Source of the DNA: Porticoccaceae bacterium
Lineage (GTDB): Bacteria > Pseudomonadota > Gammaproteobacteria > Pseudomonadales > Porticoccaceae
DNA: 10,635 nucleotides
Direction of reading: 5' to 3'
Assembly: GCA_003448675.1 (NCBI GenBank)
Contig: DLXZ01000246.1
Location: 1-10,635, forward strand
The position numbers and the translations under genes were made by a program. Below, in pieces: positions 1 to 5,102 of the stretch (position 1 is the first letter of the stretch; the number at the start of each line of letters is the position of its first letter). A model generated the notes under the pieces. The model made no database searches and was not told the DNA's origin. It saw only the letters and a program-made list of their open reading frames with translations.

Positions 1-153
1 ATTTCCCAGACGCTTCTGGCACTACCGATGTGGTTTCTCTACGAGGTGGGCCTGTTTTTTGGACGGTTAATTTATCGGGAGGGCAGTCTGGATGCAGACT
101 CGGAAGCAACTGAACAAAATACCGATAATCCTGCCCAGGACCAGTCCAGGTAA
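1..153 (+). CDS. tatC: TatC, C-terminal end (partial, 5' part outside window)
   Basis: Reading frame 1 is open from the first base to a TAA at 151-153 and gives 50 residues. They begin ISQTLLALPMWFLYEVGLFF, which matches the end of TatC closely: the E. coli protein has SQTLLAIPMYCLFEIGVFF at this point. TatC is the multi-spanning inner-membrane receptor subunit of the twin-arginine translocase, which binds RR signal peptides and exports folded proteins. The visible part holds most of the last membrane helix, an arginine-bearing cytoplasmic boundary (GRLIYRE), and a polar, acidic tail rich in D, E, Q and N, as is common at TatC C-termini. tatA and tatB would be expected upstream, outside the window. 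The next gene is on the opposite strand and converges on this one. Identification rests on recalled family sequence and is strong for so short a piece. Confidence 0.9.
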   Translation: MSQTLLALPMWFLYEVGLFFGRLIYREGSLDADSEATEQNTDNPAQDQSR

Positions 154-224
154 CCGGACTCCCGCAGCTACTTGCTCACCACGAATCCGAAGACGAAAAA
201 CAGCTCCGGGTTTAAGGCGCCCAA

Positions 225-1157
225 TCACTCAATAGTTCCGCCCTGTTCCAGCCACCGAGCGCACTCAGGCGACAGTTGCTCCTTAACTCGCTTGTTGTAC
301 TGCGCCAGTTGCGCGGGTGTCATCACATCCTTCCAACGGCCGTTGGTGCCTTTGTGGATAAAAATATCCGAGCCACCTTCGAAAAACACTTTCGCCATGG
401 GGATATCTTCGTCGCCTTTCTTTTTCATGGCATCGAAAGACGCTTCTTCACTGGCTTTTTCGAGATATTCCGGCGTCACATCGATATCCAGAAAATCAGC
501 GATTCGCTCGATCTGAGCCTTCCTGTCCATTAACAGATCCGAGTAGTGGACAAACAGAATATTGGGCAGGTGGCGATATTCCCACCAGGTTTTTACACAG
601 TGAAGATTGGACCAGTATGGGTAACCGTCGCCCTCCCAGTCGAACCAGCCTCGAGACAGCCAGTTATCGAGAAACTCATGAATATCGTCGCCAGCCGGCG
701 GGAACGAATCGCCGACTCGACCGGGGTAATTCGCTAGCAGGTCCAGAAATTGTGGCGAATAATTGTGATAGTTATTCCACAGCGACATGGCGATATCTCG
801 ACCGTCGCGGCTAACAAAAATATGCTTTAGCTCGGGATGAAACGGAAAGCCATCCAGGGCGAGGTGGGTTTTCAGAAAGCGGCGATGATGCTGTGCCTCA
901 AGCGTATTAGCCAGTTCCTCTCTTTCGCTAAGACGCATATCCACGTAAACAGAGATATCGTGAAACGGCGCCGGTGGTTTCTGATTCTGAAAAATCAACA
1001 GCGAGACGATTTTCTGTACCCAGGTGGTGCCGGATTTCTGGGTAGTTGCAATAATCACGTCATCCGGGCGAGGCTTCAGTAATTGCCAACGGGTACTGTC
1101 AATATGATGATTTTGGTAGATGCGAGTGAGTTCAGGTGATTTTAGCGGTTGGGTCAT
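225..1157 (-). CDS. PAPS-dependent sulfotransferase (SULT-type, Sulfotransfer_1 fold)
   Basis: A 310-residue cytosolic sulfotransferase, close to the usual SULT length of about 290-310. Such enzymes move a sulfuryl group from PAPS to an alcohol, phenol or amine. Visible motifs, in order: the 5'-phosphosulfate loop TQKSGTTW (residues 39-46, with K41); KTHLALD (96-102), whose H98 aligns with the SULT catalytic base; the 3'-phosphate block VSRDGRDIAMS (115-125, with R117 and S125); and the C-terminal PAPS signature GTNGRWKD (270-277). The family form of the last motif is usually RKGxxGDWK; here it is HKGTNGRWK. No signal peptide or membrane helix is seen. The ATG at 1157 has only a weak AAAGAA upstream as ribosome site. 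The gene stands alone, convergent with tatC and divergent from the amidohydrolase. Its G+C is visibly lower than that of the peptidase operon. The substrate cannot be read from the sequence. Confidence 0.88.
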   Translation of the reverse strand: MTQPLKSPELTRIYQNHHIDSTRWQLLKPRPDDVIIATTQKSGTTWVQKIVSLLIFQNQKPPAPFHDISVYVDMRLSEREELANTLEAQHHRRFLKTHLALDGFPFHPELKHIFVSRDGRDIAMSLWNNYHNYSPQFLDLLANYPGRVGDSFPPAGDDIHEFLDNWLSRGWFDWEGDGYPYWSNLHCVKTWWEYRHLPNILFVHYSDLLMDRKAQIERIADFLDIDVTPEYLEKASEEASFDAMKKKGDEDIPMAKVFFEGGSDIFIHKGTNGRWKDVMTPAQLAQYNKRVKEQLSPECARWLEQGGTIE

Positions 1158-1286
1158 TTAATTTTTCTTTGGTTATAAGCTATGAATACTGATGTTTCGC
1201 GGGAAGTCCTGTCGATCCAGTCTGAGTCTGACCTCACCGCGCGCCTTTGTCCAGAAAATCACATTTCGTAGTGGTTTTAGCCGCTC

Positions 1287-1315
1287 TTGCGCGGATATCC
1301 AGGCAATAGTATTTT
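1287..1315 (+). promoter_or_regulatory. Candidate sigma-70 promoter for the amidohydrolase
   Basis: TTGCGC (1287-1292) and TATTTT (1310-1315) are separated by 17 bases, each matching 4 of 6 consensus positions. This is the best-spaced pair I found in the 212-base divergent gap 1158-1369. The -10 element falls inside the inverted repeat at 1307-1325. The match is weak and only suggestive. On the minus strand, a TATAAC about 20 bases upstream of the sulfotransferase start could be its -10, but I found no good -35 partner. Confidence 0.2.
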
Positions 1316-1325
1316 CCGGATACTA
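1307..1325. promoter_or_regulatory. Perfect 6-7-6 inverted repeat, possible operator
   Basis: TAGTAT (1307-1312) and ATACTA (1320-1325) are exact reverse complements separated by seven bases. The repeat lies 45 bases upstream of the amidohydrolase ATG and overlaps the candidate -10. Position and symmetry would suit a dimeric repressor, but no regulator gene is in the window. A repeat this short is expected by chance at a substantial rate in a gap of this size. Confidence 0.25.
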
Positions 1326-1356
1326 AAACAAGCAAACCCAGAATAATAACCGTAGT

Positions 1357-1361
1357 GGGAG
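1357..1361 (+). promoter_or_regulatory. Ribosome binding site that fixes the amidohydrolase start
   Basis: GGGAG lies eight bases before the ATG at 1370. The open frame extends five codons further upstream to a GTG at 1355, but that GTG overlaps this site and has no ribosome site of its own at proper spacing. The ATG at 1370 is therefore preferred. Confidence 0.7.
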
Positions 1362-1369
1362 CACCACCG

Positions 1370-2593
1370 ATGAACGATTTTCAGACCAGCCTCAACGATA
1401 CCGTCGCCAAGACCATTGCTCAGGACACCGATAACCAGTGGCGGCTGGAAACACCCGGCATTGAGGGCTGGAGTCGCACCGCGCGCCCTGGCGATCCCAA
1501 TAAATATCTGATGATTTCCGCCGATGGGCACCTCAACGAGGACAGAAACTTTTTATACGACCGCGTCGATGAAAAATTTCGTGATCGCATCCCACGGGTG
1601 GTCACCGACGATGACGGGGTGCGGTGGGCAGTTAGCGAAGGTGGTCGTCGGGTCAAGGTACGCAGCAATATCCATAAGGGCCTGGACGGCGTCCGCGCAA
1701 TTGCCCCGGAAGATCCAGAGGAAAGGCTGGCGGCGTTGGCAGTGGACGGCGTTGATGCCGAAGTAGCCTTTGCCAATCGCGGCCTGGCCATGTGGTACAC
1801 CGAGGATCTGGAGTTTTCCCTGGCCCAGTGTCGAGCGTATAACAATTATGTCCACGATATTTACGGTGGGCATTTTGATCGCATCAACGTTATGGCCGCG
1901 CTGTCGCCCGGCAATCTCGAAGAGACCATTAAGGACGTACAGGAACTACCAAAGCGCGGCTTTCTCGGCTACACCCTGCCGGTAAAACCTTACTTCGGTC
2001 CCCACGTAGCGGGACAAACCAATTACAACGCGCCTGCATACGACCGACTCTGGTCGGCCATCGAGGAAACCGGATTACCGATCACCTTCCACATCTCCAC
2101 GGGCTCCGACCCGCGACTATCCCGAGGCGACGGCGGCGCCGTCATCAACTACGTCGCCCACGCCCTGACGCCTGCCGTGGAGCCTGTCATCACCCTGTGT
2201 GCTTCCGGCGTGTTGGAACGCCACCCTGGTATCAAATTCGGCGTTATCGAAGCGGGTATCGGCTGGCTGGCGTGGGCCCTGGATGCCATGGACGAGGCCT
2301 ATAAAAAACACCATATGTACGTGCGACCTAAATTACAGGGGCTGCCGAGCGATTATTTCCGCGCTCACGGTTTTGCCAGCTTTCAGGAAGACCGTGTAGG
2401 TATTACCACAGCAAAGGAATACGGCCTGCTCGACAATATTCTATGGGCCGACGATTATCCCCACCACGAGGGCAGCTGGCCCTATTCCGCGCAAGCTATC
2501 GAGCGCACCATGGGTGATCTTACTGACGCGGAAAGAGCCAAAGTGCTGGCCGGCAACGCCAAGCGATTGTTTGGTTTTAAAGGGCTTAACTGA
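1370..2593 (+). CDS. Amidohydrolase-2 family metal-dependent hydrolase/decarboxylase
   Basis: A 407-residue protein of the amidohydrolase_2 type (PF04909), a TIM-barrel family that includes ACMSD- and gamma-resorcylate-type decarboxylases as well as true hydrolases. Candidate metal or catalytic residues are visible in family order: D52-G53-H54 near the N-terminus (SADGHLNE, a DxH pair on strand 1); H241 in TFHIST; E294 in GVIEAGIGWLAW; and D362 in WADDYPHHEG, corresponding to the SDYPHxEG block of many members, with alanine and aspartate where G and S are common. About 45 residues precede the barrel. No signal peptide is seen, so it is presumably cytosolic. It is transcribed alone and converges on the cyclase/SDR run, 46 bases from its last gene, with no clear terminator between. 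Related genes often sit in aromatic or steroid catabolic clusters. Hydrolase versus decarboxylase and the substrate are undecided. Confidence 0.85.
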   Translation: MNDFQTSLNDTVAKTIAQDTDNQWRLETPGIEGWSRTARPGDPNKYLMISADGHLNEDRNFLYDRVDEKFRDRIPRVVTDDDGVRWAVSEGGRRVKVRSNIHKGLDGVRAIAPEDPEERLAALAVDGVDAEVAFANRGLAMWYTEDLEFSLAQCRAYNNYVHDIYGGHFDRINVMAALSPGNLEETIKDVQELPKRGFLGYTLPVKPYFGPHVAGQTNYNAPAYDRLWSAIEETGLPITFHISTGSDPRLSRGDGGAVINYVAHALTPAVEPVITLCASGVLERHPGIKFGVIEAGIGWLAWALDAMDEAYKKHHMYVRPKLQGLPSDYFRAHGFASFQEDRVGITTAKEYGLLDNILWADDYPHHEGSWPYSAQAIERTMGDLTDAERAKVLAGNAKRLFGFKGLN

Positions 2594-2639
2594 AGTTATT
2601 GGCCGAGACCGAGGCCCAGTTGATCTCTGGCGCCACCTA

Positions 2640-3131
2640 TCACCCAACCAGCCTCGCTGCTACGATGGATTCCGCTAAGTGAGCCCCCTTCCTAATGGCG
2701 GCATTGAGTTCGCGGGGAATTTCATGTGTGTCCAGCAGCCTGTCCGCCTTGACGAACCACTGTGTTTCCCCATCACTCATTATGGCGCTTGCACCCTCGC
2801 CCTCCCGACGCACATTCGACAGGGCCATGCCGTCGTAAAGGGTAATGTTCATATTCACCACACAGTGATGCTTTAACACCTGCTCGAACACCGAAGCTTT
2901 AATAAGCACCGGGTCGGTGCTATCCGCATAGGGCAACAGAACGTTGATAACACCGTGGGGCTTCAATATTTCAAGCACATCCTCGGCAAGCTCCACAGAC
3001 GCATCGGGGCACACCGGTTCGTGACCGACAATCAAACTGCCCATGCTATAGCCGCTGGCTATTGTGCCCACGATAAGCGCGGCGGGGCCGCCACCAACAA
3101 TCAGTAGCGGCGTATCGATTTTTACCGTCAT
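2640..3131 (-). CDS. Compact Rossmann/FAD-binding-like protein (163 aa), function unknown
   Basis: I do not recognise this protein as a named enzyme. Its N-terminus is a clear dinucleotide-binding fold: strand TPLLIVGGGPAAL with G13-x-G15-x-x-A18, a helix, a second strand SLIVGHE, and E38 placed to bind the adenine ribose. Later, KADRLLDTHEIP (128-139) resembles the strand before the ATG motif of two-dinucleotide flavoproteins, but ATG is replaced by DTH. The final helix GAHLAESIVAARL resembles their last FAD-binding helix. Members of the flavin oxidoreductase superfamily usually exceed 300 residues, so the body of the enzyme is missing or this is a minimal version. H89, H88 and C90 form an HHC cluster. 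The ATG is preceded by TAAGG, which also carries the cyclase stop codon; the gap is nine bases, so the two are probably translated from one message. It could be a cofactor-binding partner subunit, a minimal flavoprotein or a decayed enzyme. Confidence 0.7.
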   Translation of the reverse strand: MTVKIDTPLLIVGGGPAALIVGTIASGYSMGSLIVGHEPVCPDASVELAEDVLEILKPHGVINVLLPYADSTDPVLIKASVFEQVLKHHCVVNMNITLYDGMALSNVRREGEGASAIMSDGETQWFVKADRLLDTHEIPRELNAAIRKGAHLAESIVAARLVG

Positions 3132-3140
3132 CTGGAGGCC

Positions 3141-4097
3141 TTAAAAAACCGCCAGCGGATTTACCGGGCTGCCAGTAACCCCCTGAAAACGTACCGGTGC
3201 CAGCACAAACTGAAATTCCCAACGGCTCAGTTTGGCACAGGTTTCAGCCAGATCTTCAAGTTGGCAATTGTCGATCAGCCACAAACCCATGGCGACGATT
3301 CCCACCATATGAATTGGCATGCTCACGGTTTTATAGCCGGCCGGGGTCACATCCTGGGCCACATCCGAGCCGATCATGGCGATGCCGCGCTCATGAAGCC
3401 AGGGCAGACAGGCCGCCTGATAGCCTGAGCGGGGCTTATTGGCGTTGTAGGCTTTCTTTTGCTGGCGGCGCTCAAAACCCGCGCCCGTGCGCAGCAAAAG
3501 CACGTCGCCGGGTCCGAGCTTGACGCCCGCCGCTTCCTCGGCGGCTTCCAGATCTTCGGGGTAAACGTGGTCGTCTCCATCCAGAAAATCAGTACCGCGG
3601 AGTCTTGGAATATCCAGCAACACGCCACGGGTCACCACACCATCCTTTACCGCCAGTACATCGTGCACCAGCGCACCCTGTCGATCCGACACCTGGGACG
3701 AAGACACGCCGTTATACATTTTGCCGTCCCAGAACAGGTGGGCCAGTGAATCCAGATGCGTAACGTCAAGGCCATGGAAGACCATGCCGATATACTCCTG
3801 AGCGGCGCCGGCGCGGCCCGCGCCAAACAGGCCCTTGCGGCCCTCCTGATCCAGCCCAAGCCCGGTGGACAGCATGTAGCGCTGGGATTCAACGGTGGCG
3901 CCGGGTTGCTGCCCGGTACGAATATCCCAGGCGCAGGACACCGTCCGGCCCTCTTTTACCAGGCTCGCCGAGGCCGCGCTTTTCTGTGGCGTCAGGTGGT
4001 TCAGGGTACCAAGGCGGTCATCGTCGCCCCAGCGTCCCCAGTTGGACAGCTCGTCAAACCAGCTCAGTACCGTTTCTTCACTCGGTGGCGTGGGCAT
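3141..4097 (-). CDS. Cyclase-family metal-dependent hydrolase (kynurenine-formamidase-like)
   Basis: A 318-residue member of the cyclase family (PF04199), which contains bacterial kynurenine formamidases, isatin hydrolases and polyketide-cyclase-like proteins. These are zinc- or manganese-dependent enzymes that open amides, lactones or similar rings. The metal site is visible as H108 followed by VTHLDSLAHLFWDG, giving H114, D116 and H120; the family signature is HxGTHxDxPxH, here with VTH in place of GTH and A in place of P. Other family-like features are DDDRLGTLNHLTP (25-37), GPGDVLLLRTG (196-206) and GSDVAQD (243-249). The protein is longer than KynB-type formamidases (about 210 aa), and no kynurenine-pathway gene is nearby, so it probably belongs to a different substrate subgroup. 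The ATG has a good ribosome site, AGGGAGAG, seven bases upstream. It is the second gene of a minus-strand run, 59 bases after the dehydrogenase and nine before the Rossmann protein. Confidence 0.85.
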   Translation of the reverse strand: MPTPPSEETVLSWFDELSNWGRWGDDDRLGTLNHLTPQKSAASASLVKEGRTVSCAWDIRTGQQPGATVESQRYMLSTGLGLDQEGRKGLFGAGRAGAAQEYIGMVFHGLDVTHLDSLAHLFWDGKMYNGVSSSQVSDRQGALVHDVLAVKDGVVTRGVLLDIPRLRGTDFLDGDDHVYPEDLEAAEEAAGVKLGPGDVLLLRTGAGFERRQQKKAYNANKPRSGYQAACLPWLHERGIAMIGSDVAQDVTPAGYKTVSMPIHMVGIVAMGLWLIDNCQLEDLAETCAKLSRWEFQFVLAPVRFQGVTGSPVNPLAVF

Positions 4098-4156
4098 TGT
4101 AGTGCTCTCCCTGTTTTTTTATTGTTGAAATTTATTAATTGTGATTGCAGCCAATC

Positions 4157-4960
4157 TTACTGAGCCAGCGCCCCGCCGTCGATCACCAGCTCTGTGCCGG
4201 TCATAAAAGATGAGTCATCCGACGCCAGAAATAACACGCCATTAGCGATATCTTTGGGCTTGCCCAGGCGACCAATGGGCGTGGCCTTAAGCATCTCCTG
4301 GCGGGCGGCTTCCTGGGCTTCATCACCGCTGCCCCTGGCAATAGCCCGCAGGGCGCTTTGCAGCCCCTCGGTTTCCATGTAGCCGGGGTGGACGGAGTTG
4401 ACCCGAATGTTAAAACCCAACTGGCCGCACTCCAGAGCCGCCGCTTTGGTGGCCAGGCGTACACCGCCCTTGGAGGCACAATAGGCCGTTGAGCCGGGCG
4501 CGCCGATAAAACCCATAATCGATGAAATATTGATAATTGAGCCACCGCCTTCCCACATGGAAGCCCGCTCGCGCATGGTCGGAATGCAGTGCTTCATGCC
4601 AAGGAACACACCTTCCATATTGATAGACATCATGTGCTGCCAGTCTTTCAACTCCAGCTTGTCGATACGACCGCCGGTGCCGATACCAGCATTGTTAAGC
4701 AATATATCGACACCGCCAAACCGCGCTTTTGTACTGGCCACCACTTCAACCCACTGCGTCTCGCTGGCAACATCGTGGTGCATAAACAAGGCCTCGCCAC
4801 CGGCCTGACGAATGCCTTCAGCGGTTTCCTCCCCCAGTTCATCACGCATATCAGTGAGCATCACTTTGGCGCCACCTTCAGCCAGGCGGATGGCTGATGC
4901 TGCACCCAGACCCCGCGCGCCACCGGTAACAATGGCTATTTTTCCATCGACACGATTCAT
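4157..4960 (-). CDS. Short-chain dehydrogenase/reductase, classical type, NAD(H)-preferring
   Basis: A 267-residue classical SDR of typical length that oxidises an alcohol or reduces a ketone. The cofactor motif TGGARGLG is at residues 12-19. D37 at the end of strand 2 (MLTD) favours NAD(H) over NADP(H). D63, NNAG (89-92) and N114 are in place. The catalytic residues are S147 (ISSIMG), Y160 and K164 (YCASK), followed by PG at 192-193. The C-terminus SSFMTGTELVIDGGALAQ is typical of the glucose/ribitol/3alpha,20beta-hydroxysteroid dehydrogenase group. A small insertion (about 130-139, RERASMWEGG) lengthens the loop before strand 5. AGGGG lies about eight bases before the ATG. It is the first gene of the SDR-cyclase-Rossmann run and is divergent from the M16C peptidase, sharing a 142-base intergenic region. 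The substrate cannot be assigned. Confidence 0.9.
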   Translation of the reverse strand: MNRVDGKIAIVTGGARGLGAASAIRLAEGGAKVMLTDMRDELGEETAEGIRQAGGEALFMHHDVASETQWVEVVASTKARFGGVDILLNNAGIGTGGRIDKLELKDWQHMMSINMEGVFLGMKHCIPTMRERASMWEGGGSIINISSIMGFIGAPGSTAYCASKGGVRLATKAAALECGQLGFNIRVNSVHPGYMETEGLQSALRAIARGSGDEAQEAARQEMLKATPIGRLGKPKDIANGVLFLASDDSSFMTGTELVIDGGALAQ

Positions 4961-5029
4961 GATTTATCCCCTGTTTGTCAGTAAATTAAGTGCGGCCAAT
5001 GTAGTAGATTGAACCGATCACAACCAGTC

Positions 5030-5059
5030 CTGCCACAGATTGCTATTCAGCGTTAGAAT
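5030..5059 (+). promoter_or_regulatory. Candidate sigma-70 promoter for the peptidase-cmoAB operon
   Basis: CTGCCA (5030-5035, 4 of 6 consensus) and TAGAAT (5054-5059, 5 of 6) are 18 bases apart, and transcription would begin about 35 bases before the peptidase ATG. It is the best promoter-like pair in the divergent gap 4961-5102. I found no comparably good pair on the minus strand for the dehydrogenase. Confidence 0.35.
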
Positions 5060-5061
5060 AG
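5043..5061. promoter_or_regulatory. Perfect 6-7-6 inverted repeat over the -10 region, possible operator
   Basis: CTATTC (5043-5048) and GAATAG (5056-5061) are exact reverse complements around a seven-base spacer, and the right arm covers most of the candidate -10 TAGAAT. A dimeric repressor bound here would block that promoter. The arm sequence differs from the 1307-1325 repeat although the geometry is identical. Chance occurrence is quite possible. Confidence 0.25.
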
Positions 5062-5102
5062 GGCGACTTTTTCCACACCCACCCAGCTCAAGGTAAGGCC
5101 GT

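Noticed and set aside
161..213. Possible terminator between tatC and the sulfotransferase: CCCGCAGCT (161-169) against AGCTCCGGG (202-210)
   Set aside because: The arms match 8 of 9 but are separated by 32 bases and followed only by TTT, so it is not convincing as an intrinsic terminator for either gene.
1420..1845. 141-codon open frame on the minus strand
   Set aside because: Antisense to the amidohydrolase N-terminal region; the product is a low-complexity S/R/T-rich sequence.
2594..2639. Possible bidirectional terminator between the amidohydrolase and the Rossmann protein
   Set aside because: The only pairing seen is GGCC with GGCC (four bases, self-complementary), with no T-run on either strand.
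4116..4124. T-run on the plus strand between the cyclase and SDR genes
   Set aside because: Both genes are read from the minus strand, where this is an A-run, and no hairpin adjoins it.
3756..4163. 135-codon open frame on the plus strand
   Set aside because: Antisense to the cyclase gene, which has family motifs and a good ribosome site.
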